Part shown: piece after piece, positions 15,050 through 23,869 of the stretch | Position numbering within the stretch: position 1 is the first letter of the stretch | Layout of the letters: every line of letters begins with the position of its first letter | Assembly: GCF_045124755.1 (NCBI RefSeq) | Contig: NZ_JBGVMK010000104.1 | DNA length: 33,268 nucleotides | Reading direction: 5' to 3' (one strand) | From: Succinimonas sp045124755 | GTDB taxonomy: Bacteria > Pseudomonadota > Gammaproteobacteria > Enterobacterales > Succinivibrionaceae | Position numbers and translations under genes: made by a program | Notes under the pieces: model-generated | What the model saw: only the letters and a program-made list of their open reading frames with translations | The model's database searches: none | Told to the model about the DNA's origin: nothing

Positions 15050-17539
15050 TTAAAAGGTGCGCCCCAGAGAAAAGGTGAAGAACTCCGTCCGATCTCCCCT
15101 CTTCTTGCGGATGGGCTCAGCCAGAGAAAAGCCAATCGGCCCCATGGGAGATACCCAGACCAGAGTCACTCCCGCGGACATCCGGTATTCCGAAGGATCG
15201 GAGTAATCGTAAATATTTTCGCACTTTCCCAGGCAGGGGCCGATGGCATCAGGATCGTAGTTAGTATCCCACAGGGAACCGGCATCCAAGAAAATCGAGG
15301 TTCTGAGAGAATTTTCATAGCCCTCGGAGGCAAACGGCGTCGGCACAATCAGAGAGAGGCTTCCGGCAACAATGGCATTGCCGCCGATGGAATCCCGGGT
15401 GCCGATAACCCCCATCCGGCCCATGAGAAACGAATTATAGAGTGCCTTGGGGCCGGCCGAGTTGTATTTGAAGCCGCGCAGCCACTCATCGCCGCCCAGA
15501 TAGTAATTCTGGAAGAAGGGCAGTATTTCGTCGATGCCGTTTTTAGAGCCGTAGCCGTTGCCGTAGCCGGCCTTGGCTCTGAAATTGATGATGAACTTCT
15601 TATCCTTGTCCAGCGGGAAGAAATGGGTAGTGTCGGCGCCAACCTTGTAGTATCTGGTATCGGATCCCGGCACGGCCACAGTGCCGTATACCGTTTGCTT
15701 GCTGCCGTCCCGGGGCAGAGCTCCCCGGTCCAGATAATTTCTGGAATAAGAGATACCGGCGGTGTAGTTCTGGAAAATCACCTTGCCGTTGACATCCTTG
15801 TCATGGCCGTAGGTATCCCAGAAACGCTGAATCTGCACATACGAGGATGTCTGGGAAAGTCTGTTATGCTCATATCCCACGTTGTAGTGGATAAAGTTGT
15901 GCTCATCAATGGGATAGCCAATGCCCAGGGAGGCGCCGAACTTTTCATTAGTGTAGTCCACAATGTTGGCATCGCCGGCTTCAAACTTTTCATAGTAGAT
16001 GCTGCCGCCCAGACTGACGCCGTCCACTGTGAAGTAGGGTTCGTCATAGCGGAGCTCGATCTTCTGATCGTACTTGTTGGTGTTGATGCCGATGCTGGCA
16101 TTGCCGCCGTAGCCCAGAAAATTGTCCTGAGAAACTTCGCCGTTAAGATTAATGCCCGTTTCAGTGCCGAAGCCGATGCCGGCCTTAACGGAACCGGTGG
16201 GTCTTTCCTTGACGGTGGTAATCACCTCCGCGGTGTCGCTGTCAGTCCCGGTTTTTCTGGGAGCCATCTCCACGGTTTCAAAGAAGCCCAGCTGATCCAG
16301 ACGTCTCTTGGAGGTGCTGATAGCCTCATTGGACAGCCAAGTGCCGTCCATCTGCCGGATCTCTCTTCTTACCACCTCGTCAGTGGTAATGGTATTGCCG
16401 GTGATCTTCACATCGGTTACGTATATGCGGTGGCCCGGCTCCACGGAAAAGTTCAGGGAAACCAGCTTCTTTTCGTCATCAATGACCGGAATGGCCTGCA
16501 CCTTGGTGTAGGCATAGCCGAACTTGCCCATGTAATTGGCCAGAAGCTCTTCGGTATGAGAAACCTGATTGGCATCATAAACATCTCCCGGCACCAGCGG
16601 GATCAGCTTCAGCATTTCCTCGCCGTGTCCGTAGGTTTCCCCGATGACATTGAATTTGTCAAAGCTGTACTGATCCCCTTCCTTAATGGCAATGCTGAGA
16701 TAAATGCCCTTGCGATCAGGAGTCATTTCCACTCTGGTGGAATCAATCCGAAAACGCACATAGCCGCGGTTCATGTAGAAGGAACGGAGGGTCTCCAGAT
16801 CCCCGCTGAATTTCTGCGCCTGAAAGGTTCTGTCGGCCAGAAAATTCCACCAGGGCACATGATCCCGGAGCTCCATCTGGGCCAGAAGCTTCTCTTCCGG
16901 AAAGCTGTTATTGCCCACAATGTTGATCTGTTCGATTTTGGCGCTGACGCCTTCCGTAAAATTAAACTTCACGTCCACGCGGTTCCGGGGCAGGTATACC
17001 AGAATGGTGGAAACCTTGGCCTGATAACGGCCGGTGCTGTTGTAGTAATCCTCCAGAGAAGCCTCCAGCTCCCGGAGCTTTTCCACATTCAGAATTTCGC
17101 CGACCTTGACGTTCTTTGACTTGATAATGTCATTAAGCTGCTCCTCCTTGATGGCATTGTTGCCGGCATAGGAGACATTCACAATGGTAGGACGTTCCTT
17201 GACATCCAGCACCAGCACGCCCTGATCGGTGTAATAAGCGTTGACCATGTCGAAATTGCCGGTGCGGAACACCTTGCGAAGAGCCTGAGCCACATCGTCT
17301 CTGGTAACGTCATCCCCGGCCTGCACCGGCAGCGATAAAAGCACCGCGCCCTTGGTAACCCGGTAAAGGCCGCGGACTTCAATATCATTAATGTGCATCA
17401 CCCTGGGAAGGCTGCCCTGATACTTGTTAACAGGATTCTCTTCCTGAGAGGCATAAGCGGCATTGCCCAGCGCCCCCATGGCGGTCAAGGCCAGCGTCAT
17501 AGAGCAAAAAAGCTTTGAATACAGCATTTTATCTACCAT
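15050..17539 (-). CDS. bamA: Outer membrane protein assembly factor BamA
   Basis: Central subunit of the BAM complex that folds and inserts beta-barrel proteins in the outer membrane (Omp85). The 829 residues compare with 810 in E. coli. A signal peptide (LALTAMGALGNAAYA) is followed by five POTRA domains, the first from about residue 47 (MHINDIEVRGLYRVTKGAVL), then a 16-strand barrel from about 445. The conserved loop-6 (V/I)RGF motif appears as LRGF at 687-690 after YLGGDEW. It ends in FSLGRTF with a C-terminal aromatic residue. The ATG at 17539 overlaps the rseP stop; a second ATG at 17527 is possible. A Cys pair, CLGKC (about 769-773), lies in a later loop than the E. coli pair. Confidence 0.97.
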   Translation of the reverse strand: MVDKMLYSKLFCSMTLALTAMGALGNAAYASQEENPVNKYQGSLPRVMHINDIEVRGLYRVTKGAVLLSLPVQAGDDVTRDDVAQALRKVFRTGNFDMVNAYYTDQGVLVLDVKERPTIVNVSYAGNNAIKEEQLNDIIKSKNVKVGEILNVEKLRELEASLEDYYNSTGRYQAKVSTILVYLPRNRVDVKFNFTEGVSAKIEQINIVGNNSFPEEKLLAQMELRDHVPWWNFLADRTFQAQKFSGDLETLRSFYMNRGYVRFRIDSTRVEMTPDRKGIYLSIAIKEGDQYSFDKFNVIGETYGHGEEMLKLIPLVPGDVYDANQVSHTEELLANYMGKFGYAYTKVQAIPVIDDEKKLVSLNFSVEPGHRIYVTDVKITGNTITTDEVVRREIRQMDGTWLSNEAISTSKRRLDQLGFFETVEMAPRKTGTDSDTAEVITTVKERPTGSVKAGIGFGTETGINLNGEVSQDNFLGYGGNASIGINTNKYDQKIELRYDEPYFTVDGVSLGGSIYYEKFEAGDANIVDYTNEKFGASLGIGYPIDEHNFIHYNVGYEHNRLSQTSSYVQIQRFWDTYGHDKDVNGKVIFQNYTAGISYSRNYLDRGALPRDGSKQTVYGTVAVPGSDTRYYKVGADTTHFFPLDKDKKFIINFRAKAGYGNGYGSKNGIDEILPFFQNYYLGGDEWLRGFKYNSAGPKALYNSFLMGRMGVIGTRDSIGGNAIVAGSLSLIVPTPFASEGYENSLRTSIFLDAGSLWDTNYDPDAIGPCLGKCENIYDYSDPSEYRMSAGVTLVWVSPMGPIGFSLAEPIRKKRGDRTEFFTFSLGRTF

Positions 17540-18882
17540 GAAAAGTAAAGATCATTGAACACGGCAACTATCATCAGAAGACAGAGAAGCGCAAAACCCG
17601 TTTTCATCAGTATATCCAGCGCCTTGGCGGAAACAGGCTTTCTGAATATCCCCTCCAGCAGGTAGAAAAACAGGTGCCCTCCGTCCAGAACCGGTATCGG
17701 CAGGAGATTCAGCACCCCCAGATTCACGCTTATAAGCGCCATGAAGCTCAAAAAGAACACATATCCCATGCGGCCGGTCAAGCCCGCCCCCTTGGCAATG
17801 CCCACCGGACCGGAAATATTCTTGGGGGAAATGTCCCCCGTGACAAACTTCTTGATAAACCTGAGGGTAATAATACTCATATCCCAGGTTTTATACCAGC
17901 TTCCCTTAACCGCCGGCCAGAAATCATATTTTCTGACAAAGGTTATCCCGGGAATTTCGTCAATCGCCGGCATGATTCCGGCATACCCCTGAAGAACGCC
18001 GTTTTTCTCCTTTCCTTCCGGAATCAGATCCAGAGTAAGCTCCCGGGCGTCTCGTTTCAGGGTCACCTTAAGGGTCTTTTCCGGATGCGCCTTAATATAG
18101 GAGCTGAAGGACTTCCAGTTCTGGTACGGAATATCGTCATAGCTTACAAATTCATCATCCTTCTGAAGCCCGGCCTTTTCCGCCCGGGATCCGGATTCCA
18201 CCATTTCAATCCGCCCGGAGATTTTGTATGACATGGGTTCCAGGCCAATCTGATCCAGAATCCTGGGGTTCCCCGGCTCCAGAGACCAGGAGGACAGCGG
18301 GAGATTAAGCTCTCTTTCCTGCTCTGCTCCATAGCCGCCCTTTACTGTTACGGAAACGGTATCCTCTCCGATGCGGCTTATAAGACTGTACAGACTCTCT
18401 TCAATATCAACGACTTCATCATCCCCGACCTTAACAATAAGATCTCCGGATCTGAAGCCGTTCTGCTCCGCAAGGCCGCCGGAAATCACGTCAAACACCG
18501 GTTTCACATCCGGAATTCCCATCAGGAATACCAGAAAATAAAGCGCCCAGGCCAAAGCAATATTGTTAAAGGGGCCGGCCAGAACAATGAGAAAGCGCTG
18601 CCACACCTTTTTGCAGCAGAAGGCCTCGTGTTCCCGGCTGGCATCAATGCTGTCCTTGTCTTCGCCGTACATTTTCACATAACCGCCGAAGGGCAGCAGG
18701 GACAGGGAATACTCCGTGCCGTCTTTCCCCCGCCGGGACAGCAGCACCGGGCCGAAGCCCAGAGAAAAACGTTCCACATACACCCCCATGAGCCGGGCCA
18801 TAAAAAAATGACCGGCCTCATGGATGGCGATAAGCACCCCCAGAGCAATGCAAAAATAAAAAATGTTGCTGAGAATATCCAT
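17533..18882 (-). CDS. rseP: Site-2 intramembrane zinc protease RseP
   Basis: Cleaves membrane-bound anti-sigma factor RseA after DegS in the sigma-E envelope stress pathway, and also clears signal peptides. The 449 residues match E. coli (450). The zinc motif HEAGH is at 21-25 in the first membrane segment; the third zinc ligand lies in PVLDGGH at 397-403 (D400). Two periplasmic PDZ domains span about 125-205 and 210-300. SGPVGIAKGAG at 357-367 and the final hydrophobic segment are typical. Its last codons overlap the bamA start by seven bases. rseA and rpoE are not in the window. Confidence 0.97.
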   Translation of the reverse strand: MDILSNIFYFCIALGVLIAIHEAGHFFMARLMGVYVERFSLGFGPVLLSRRGKDGTEYSLSLLPFGGYVKMYGEDKDSIDASREHEAFCCKKVWQRFLIVLAGPFNNIALAWALYFLVFLMGIPDVKPVFDVISGGLAEQNGFRSGDLIVKVGDDEVVDIEESLYSLISRIGEDTVSVTVKGGYGAEQERELNLPLSSWSLEPGNPRILDQIGLEPMSYKISGRIEMVESGSRAEKAGLQKDDEFVSYDDIPYQNWKSFSSYIKAHPEKTLKVTLKRDARELTLDLIPEGKEKNGVLQGYAGIMPAIDEIPGITFVRKYDFWPAVKGSWYKTWDMSIITLRFIKKFVTGDISPKNISGPVGIAKGAGLTGRMGYVFFLSFMALISVNLGVLNLLPIPVLDGGHLFFYLLEGIFRKPVSAKALDILMKTGFALLCLLMIVAVFNDLYFSW

Positions 18883-18890
18883 GAACGGCT

Positions 18891-20087
18891 TTACCTGGAC
18901 AGGTCCTCAAGAACACTGTAAGCCCTCTGCCGGGCGGCGAGATCAATATTAAGAACATCCTCCAGGGAGTCTGCCGGAGCCAGAGCAAAGGAATCCGCCG
19001 TCCGGGCCGCCACGGTGTAAATATCGGTAAATTTCAGCCGGCCGTCAAGGAAGGCCTGCACCGCCACTTCGTTGGCCGCATTCACCGCCGTGGTCAGAGC
19101 CTGAGAGGTCTGACAGGCGTCCATGGCCAGCTTAAGACAGGGATAGCGCTTAAAATCCGGAGCTCTGAAGGTCAGGCTGCCCAGAGAAGTAAAATCTATG
19201 GCCGCGGCTCCGCTGTCAATTCTGTCAGGCCAGGCCATGGCCCGGGCAATGGGAGTTCTCATATCGGGAACCCCGATCTCCGCCAGCACGGAGCCGTCCC
19301 GGTAACGCACCATGGAATGGATCACCGACTCCGGATGCACTACCACCTCGATATCCCGGGGATTCGCATTGAAGAGCCACCGGGCTTCAATAAATTCAAA
19401 ACCCTTGTTCATCATGGTGGCGCTGTCAACGCTGATCTTGCGGCCCATGCTCCAGTTGGGATGACTTACCGCTTCCTCCGGAGTCACCTGAGAAAGAGAA
19501 CTTATTTCTCTGTCCCTGAAGGGCCCCCCGGATCCCGTCAAAACCAGCTTGGTAATGCCGGCTTCCCGGAGATCGCAGCGTCCGATGCGGTTCTGCTCCT
19601 TCTCCGGCAGGCACTGAAAAATCGCATTATGCTCGCTGTCCACCGGGACAATGCGGGCTTTGTATCTTCTGGCGGCGTCCACAAATATATGACCGCTCAT
19701 GATCAGGGATTCCTTGTTGGCCAGATACACGGTCTTCCCCATGGTAATGGCGGCCAGAGTCGGCTTAAGACCGGCCGCTCCCACAATGGCGGACATGACG
19801 CTGTTCGCTTCCTCGCTGGCAGCCACCGCGCTCAGGGCCTCAGATCCGGACAATACCTCAGTCTTAAGACCGGCGTCCGCGAGAAGTCCCCGGAGCTCCT
19901 GGGCCGCCCGCTCCTCCAGCATGACTGCCGCAGCCGGATGAAACTCCTTAACAATTTCCAGCATCCGGGAAACGTTATTCCGCGCCGTGGCAGCATAAAG
20001 AGAGTATCTCTCCGGATTTCTTCTTATCACATCCAGAGTGCTGCCGCCGATGGAACCGGTAGCGCCTAAAACTGTAACTTTATTCAT
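18891..20087 (-). CDS. dxr: 1-deoxy-D-xylulose 5-phosphate reductoisomerase
   Basis: Converts DXP to MEP with NADPH, the committed step of the MEP isoprenoid pathway that feeds undecaprenyl phosphate. It has 398 residues from ATG at 20087, exactly the E. coli length. The NADPH-binding GATGSIGGSTLDVI is at the N-terminus, the metal and substrate block VPVDSEHNAIFQC in the middle, then SHPNWSMGRKISVDSATMMNKGFEFIEA and VHPESVIHSMV. The reading frame continues about 30 codons upstream of 20087, but these overlap cdsA and are unlike the family. An AAAGG precedes the chosen ATG. It lies between cdsA (32 bases) and rseP (8 bases). Confidence 0.97.
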   Translation of the reverse strand: MNKVTVLGATGSIGGSTLDVIRRNPERYSLYAATARNNVSRMLEIVKEFHPAAAVMLEERAAQELRGLLADAGLKTEVLSGSEALSAVAASEEANSVMSAIVGAAGLKPTLAAITMGKTVYLANKESLIMSGHIFVDAARRYKARIVPVDSEHNAIFQCLPEKEQNRIGRCDLREAGITKLVLTGSGGPFRDREISSLSQVTPEEAVSHPNWSMGRKISVDSATMMNKGFEFIEARWLFNANPRDIEVVVHPESVIHSMVRYRDGSVLAEIGVPDMRTPIARAMAWPDRIDSGAAAIDFTSLGSLTFRAPDFKRYPCLKLAMDACQTSQALTTAVNAANEVAVQAFLDGRLKFTDIYTVAARTADSFALAPADSLEDVLNIDLAARQRAYSVLEDLSR

Positions 20088-20119
20088 GAAGCAAAAACCT
20101 TTCCGAAACAGAGAATCAT

Positions 20120-21112
20120 TTAAAAAAGCAGACTGAACAGAGCATAGGAAACAAGAAATACCGGTATCGCCGCGCAAAGGGAATCAATGCGATCCAGCAT
20201 GCCCCCGTGGCCCGGAAAAATCACCCCGGAATCCTTAATGCCCGCATAGCGCTTGTACATGCTTTCGGAGAGATCGCCGAAAACTGAAAATATCACCGTA
20301 AGCAGAGCTGCCAGCGTGAGAGCGGCAAAGCCGGAATAATAAACGGTATACATGCCGGTATAGTACAGAATGCCGTACACCAGGAGAGCAAGTATTACTC
20401 CTCCGGCCAGCCCCTCCCAGGTTTTTTTCGGGCTTACATGGGAGCTCATATGATGCCGTCCCAGAAAACGCCCCGTAAAATAAGCCCCGGTATCGGCGCT
20501 CCATACCAGCATCATTACCGAAAGCAGAATCCGGCTTCCGATGTAGGGATCCTCATCATAGTGGCTGATTCCGGTATATCTTAAAAGGAGCAGTGATGCC
20601 CCGAAAGGAATGAGAGTGAGAATGCCGGCAAGAGCCCGCTGCCACCAGAAGCGCATGAGAACGCCGGAACGGGGATAAAAAAACACCATCACCGAAGCCG
20701 CCAGCCACCATATGGCGCCAAAGGCCAGAATCCAGAGAAGCGGACTCATCCCCAGATTCCGGATAACCTCCGCCGGACGGGCCCAGCTTCCGGTCCAGAC
20801 TTCATGATCAACATAATTAAATGACAGAAGCGCCAGCAGAAAAACCGCCGCCGCATAGAGAAATCTCTTCAGGAGGAGATTGCGGTCTTCCGGACTTCCG
20901 GAGGATGCAGGGGCAGCGCCATTACTCCCTTCAGGTTTCAGAAAAACAAGCTTCGCAAACTCCCAGCCTCCGATGGCGATGACAAGGCCGCTTATCATTT
21001 TGAAAACATCGAGGGCAAGAAAGGGATGGGATTCCGTGCCGGCTGCCGGAAAAAACAGCCAAAGCCCGGCAGCGATAAACAGGAAGAATCCGGTAATAAT
21101 TCTGGTTAGCAT
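20120..21112 (-). CDS. cdsA: Phosphatidate cytidylyltransferase (CDP-diglyceride synthase)
   Basis: Makes CDP-diacylglycerol from CTP and phosphatidic acid in the inner membrane. The 330 residues are longer than E. coli (285), the extra length being mainly a hydrophilic insert after the first two membrane segments (KPEGSNGAAPASSGSPEDRN). It is otherwise a run of membrane helices. Family signatures include SADTGAYFTGRFLGRH and the C-terminal CDP-alcohol synthase motif SMYKRYAGIKDSGVIFPGHG followed by GMLDRIDS. The ATG at 21112 has a poor Shine-Dalgarno. A promoter candidate lies in the 118-base gap after uppS. Confidence 0.96.
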   Translation of the reverse strand: MLTRIITGFFLFIAAGLWLFFPAAGTESHPFLALDVFKMISGLVIAIGGWEFAKLVFLKPEGSNGAAPASSGSPEDRNLLLKRFLYAAAVFLLALLSFNYVDHEVWTGSWARPAEVIRNLGMSPLLWILAFGAIWWLAASVMVFFYPRSGVLMRFWWQRALAGILTLIPFGASLLLLRYTGISHYDEDPYIGSRILLSVMMLVWSADTGAYFTGRFLGRHHMSSHVSPKKTWEGLAGGVILALLVYGILYYTGMYTVYYSGFAALTLAALLTVIFSVFGDLSESMYKRYAGIKDSGVIFPGHGGMLDRIDSLCAAIPVFLVSYALFSLLF

Positions 21113-21167
21113 GATGTAAGGTCACTACAGTCAAATCACATTTCCCAAACCGGAATCCGTGATAGTT

Positions 21168-21196
21168 AAAATACTGGCAAAAGCCGCCAGCCGCAA
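21168..21196 (-). promoter_or_regulatory. Possible sigma-70 promoter for cdsA
   Basis: Minus strand TTGCGG (21191-21196), 17-base spacer, TATTTT (21168-21173). The spacer is itself a CTGGC/GCCAG hairpin followed by a weak T-run, so the site could instead be an attenuator after uppS. Confidence 0.35.
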
Positions 21197-21230
21197 AATT
21201 CTGTTCGGCAGTATCCCATGTTAGTAATAA

Positions 21231-21995
21231 TCAGCCCTGCCGTTTCTGAACCTGTTCACTGGTAAGGCCGAATCTTCTTTCCCGTCCCTGATAGTAATCC
21301 AAGGCTGCCTGAAATACCCGGTCATCAAAATCAGGCCATAGGACATCAGTAATGAATATTTCACTGTAGGCCAGCTGCCAGAGCAGGAAATTTGAAATGC
21401 GATGCTCTCCTCCGGTACGAATCAGAAGATCCACATCATTGGTGACAGCAAGAGATGAAGCCAGCAGGTCTTCATTGATATCCTGAGGAGCAAGGGAACC
21501 GGACAGGGCTCTCTCCGCCAGAATCCGGGCCGCTCTGGCAATATCCCAGCGGCCGCCGTAATTGGCGGCTACCACCAGTCTGAGACCGGAATTTTCCGCG
21601 GTGGCCTTTTCCGCTGCGGCAATGGCAGTCTGCACCTTTTCAGGAAACCGCGAGAGATCCCCCACCACCTGAAAGACAATATTATTCTCGGCAAGATTCT
21701 TTGTCTCATTAGACAGAGCCCAGGAAAAAAGTTCCATAAGGCCGGAAACCTCGGTTTCCGGCCGTTTCCAGTTTTCCGAAGAAAAGGCAAACAGCGTGAG
21801 CTGCTTTATGCCGTGCTGTCCGGCGAATTCAATCGCCTTTCTCACGGACTTAACTCCGGCGCGGTGGCCGGCAAGCCGCATCTGTCCGCGCTTCTGAGCC
21901 CACCGGCCGTTACCGTCCATGATAATAGCCACATGAGCCGGAATGCGAGTACTGTCCGCCGAGCCTCCGGCAATGCTGTTTAATTCATTTTGCAC
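21231..21995 (-). CDS. uppS: Undecaprenyl diphosphate synthase (cis-prenyltransferase)
   Basis: Adds eight isopentenyl units to farnesyl diphosphate to give the C55 carrier lipid for peptidoglycan and O-antigen. The 254 residues match the family. VAIIMDGNGRWAQKRG has the catalytic Asp at D27, followed by the GHRAG block, LTLFAFSSENWKRP, ANYGGRWDI, LLIRTGGEHRISNFLLWQLA and YSEIFITDVLWPDF. All five conserved regions are present. It is six bases downstream of frr, so the two are probably translated from one mRNA. Confidence 0.98.
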   Translation of the reverse strand: MQNELNSIAGGSADSTRIPAHVAIIMDGNGRWAQKRGQMRLAGHRAGVKSVRKAIEFAGQHGIKQLTLFAFSSENWKRPETEVSGLMELFSWALSNETKNLAENNIVFQVVGDLSRFPEKVQTAIAAAEKATAENSGLRLVVAANYGGRWDIARAARILAERALSGSLAPQDINEDLLASSLAVTNDVDLLIRTGGEHRISNFLLWQLAYSEIFITDVLWPDFDDRVFQAALDYYQGRERRFGLTSEQVQKRQG

Positions 21996-22001
21996 TGAAG
22001 A

Positions 22002-22562
22002 CTAAATCTCCATCAGCTCTTTTTCTTTGTCGGCGAGAATCTTTTCAATATCCTTGATGCTGCTGTCGGTAAGCTTCTGGATTTCATCCTGAGCTCTCTT
22101 TTCCTCGTCCTCGGAGATTTCCTTGTCCTTGGTAAGAGCCTTGATGTCATTATTGGCATCGCGGCGGATATTGCGGATTTCTACCTTGCCCTGCTCAATA
22201 TCGCCCCGGACGACCTTGATAAGATCCTTGCGGCGATCCTCGGTGAGAGGAGGCAGGGGAATGCGCAGGGAGGTGCCGGCAGATACCGGATTCAGGCCCA
22301 GATCGCTGTCGCGGATAGCCTTTTCCACTTCCTTGGCGGCGCTGCGGTCAAAAACGGTTACTGAAAGAGTGCGGGCATCGGCCACATTGATGGAAGCCAC
22401 CTGGTTCAGCGGGGTCTTGGAACCGTAGTAATCCACCATGATGCCATCCAGAAGAGACGGCTGAGCTCTTCCTGTTCTTACTTTGGAAATCCGGGTCTCC
22501 AGAGATTTAACAGCCTTGGTCATCTTTTCCTTTGCAGTCGCTTTGATATCATTAACTGACAT
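22002..22562 (-). CDS. frr: Ribosome recycling factor
   Basis: Splits post-termination ribosomes together with EF-G. It has 186 residues from the chosen ATG at 22562 (E. coli 185). The three-helix bundle sequence is clear: VRTGRAQPSLLDGIMVDYYG, LNPVSAGTSLRIPLPPLTEDRRKDL, NIRRDANNDIKALTKDKEISEDEEKRAQDEIQKLTD. An ATG at 22568 would sit only three bases from the AAGG; the one at 22562 has nine-base spacing, so it is preferred. It follows pyrH by about 95 bases containing a hairpin. Confidence 0.97.
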   Translation of the reverse strand: MSVNDIKATAKEKMTKAVKSLETRISKVRTGRAQPSLLDGIMVDYYGSKTPLNQVASINVADARTLSVTVFDRSAAKEVEKAIRDSDLGLNPVSAGTSLRIPLPPLTEDRRKDLIKVVRGDIEQGKVEIRNIRRDANNDIKALTKDKEISEDEEKRAQDEIQKLTDSSIKDIEKILADKEKELMEI

Positions 22563-22585
22563 AATCATTTACCTTTTATTTTTAC

Positions 22586-22615
22586 GGCCTGAAATTACAT
22601 AATCGGCTTCAGGCC
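22586..22615 (-). other. Hairpin between pyrH and frr
   Basis: GGCCTGAA (22586-22593) pairs with TTCAGGCC (22608-22615) around a 14-base loop, just upstream of the frr ribosome site. Too few T follow for a good terminator. It may be a processing or attenuation site. Confidence 0.35.
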
Positions 22616-22656
22616 AAGGCCTTTCTTTATCTGATATTGCCTGTCTCTATCCGACA

Positions 22657-23370
22657 TTATCTTACAATAGTGCCCTCGTCTTCGCCGGAAATCACCCGCA
22701 TCAGGGCATCAGGACGGTTCATATTAAACACCATAATGGGCATCTTGTGATCTCTGGCCAGCACAAAAGCGGCCAAATCCATTACCTTGAGCTCCTTTTC
22801 CATTACTTCCTGGTAGGTGAGCTCCCGGTAAAGCTCCGCATCCGGATGAGTTACCGGATCCGCGCTGTAAATGCCGTCAACCTTGGTGCCCTTGATTACG
22901 GCATCGGCCTGAATCTCGATGGCTCTGAGACAGGCGGCGCTGTCAGTGGTAAAAAAGGGATTCCCGGTACCGGCAGCCATAATGACCACCCGGCCGGCGG
23001 AAAGAGCATGAATGGCCTCTGTCCAGGAATAGGAGGCGCACACGCCGGGCATGGCGATGGCTGACATGAGAGTTGCCGGCACCCCTGCTCTGTACAGAGC
23101 GTCCCGCATAGCCAGGCCGTTCATCACCGTGGCCAGCATGCCCATATGGTCGCCCACCACGCGGTTTAACCCCGCCTGAGCCAGCTTGGCGCCCCGGAAG
23201 ATATTTCCGCCGCCCAGAACCAGCCCCACTTCAACGCCGGAGCTGACCACCGCGCCGATTTCTCCGGCCATGCGATCAAGCACCTCGGGGTCAATCCCAA
23301 AGCTTTCCTTTCCTTCAAGAGCTTCGCCGCTCAACTTTAACAGAACACGTTTAAAACTTTTGTGACTCAT
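22657..23370 (-). CDS. pyrH: UMP kinase
   Basis: Phosphorylates UMP to UDP; amino acid kinase fold, hexameric, normally inhibited by UTP and activated by GTP. The 237 residues compare with 241 in E. coli. VLLKLSGEALEG is near the N-terminus, GLVLGGGNIFRGAKLA, NRVVGDHMGMLATVMNGLAMRDAL, AAGTGNPFFTTDSAACLRAIEI and KVDGIYSADPVT follow, all family blocks, ending GEDEGTIV. Normally it is next to tsf. Here an AT-rich two-gene insertion of about 3.5 kb intervenes. It has its own promoter at 23415-23443. Confidence 0.98.
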   Translation of the reverse strand: MSHKSFKRVLLKLSGEALEGKESFGIDPEVLDRMAGEIGAVVSSGVEVGLVLGGGNIFRGAKLAQAGLNRVVGDHMGMLATVMNGLAMRDALYRAGVPATLMSAIAMPGVCASYSWTEAIHALSAGRVVIMAAGTGNPFFTTDSAACLRAIEIQADAVIKGTKVDGIYSADPVTHPDAELYRELTYQEVMEKELKVMDLAAFVLARDHKMPIMVFNMNRPDALMRVISGEDEGTIVR

Positions 23371-23414
23371 TTCCGCTGCCCCGTATCATATCCCCAACAC
23401 CGTCTGATCAGAGG

Positions 23415-23443
23415 ATTATAATATATATGGGAAAGTTCCGCAA
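23415..23443 (-). promoter_or_regulatory. Sigma-70 promoter for pyrH-frr-uppS
   Basis: Minus strand TTGCGG (23438-23443), 17-base spacer, perfect TATAAT (23415-23420). Predicted start near 23408, about 38 bases before pyrH. Confidence 0.65.
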
Positions 23444-23869
23444 AAAACCGCCGGCAGAGAACAAAACAGGAAGACTGGCTGGAACATAGCAGGTTACGCA
23501 GCAAAGAACAGCGCAAAGGCAAATAAAAGTGTTTGATTCAGAGAGATCATAAGCTTAAGAAGCCCGGAATGACTTTCGCATCACGCCCCGGTTGCGTTTT
23601 CAGGTAAAATGGCAGCCAGCGGTTTTACTGACTTCGGAGATGTTAAGCTATGGGCTATATTCTGAATCCAGATAACGATAACAATTTTACCAAATTAAAC
23701 TAGAAGAATAGATTCGAGACACTTGTGCACTGTACTCATTTATGTAATAATACATTATTGCATAATTAATTTTGCTTTTTATTTTTAATAATCTTGTAGT
23801 ACAAAATTATATTTTTTATCATAAACATTTTCGTAATCATGCCAGTTACAAAAAACAATTAATAAAAAA
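23444..23869. other. Gene-poor junction of the AT-rich insertion
   Basis: About 425 bases without a supported intact gene. The first half still has host-like composition and holds a possible gene remnant at 23650-23703. From about 23700 the DNA becomes strongly AT-rich. AATAAT and ATTATT arms at 23746-23759 form a small palindrome. A weak promoter candidate for the next gene is TTGCAT near 23758 with TATTTT 16 bases on. No direct repeats or transposase that would define an insertion mechanism were found by eye. Confidence 0.4.
23650..23703 (+). pseudogene. Possible 5' remnant of an AAA-ATPase-like / PD-(D/E)XK gene
   Basis: ATG opens 17 codons reading MGYILNPDNDNNFTKLN then a stop, with GGAG ten bases upstream. 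The peptide resembles, from memory, the N-terminus of the AAA-ATPase-like/PDDEXK_9 protein family (MGIYLNPGN..F). The frame then stops and nothing further is recognisable, so at most this is a broken start. Very short, and could be chance. Confidence 0.25.

Noticed and set aside
20088..20177. 30-codon N-terminal extension of dxr
   Set aside because: It overlaps cdsA coding sequence and is unlike any Dxr; ATG at 20087 gives the exact family length.
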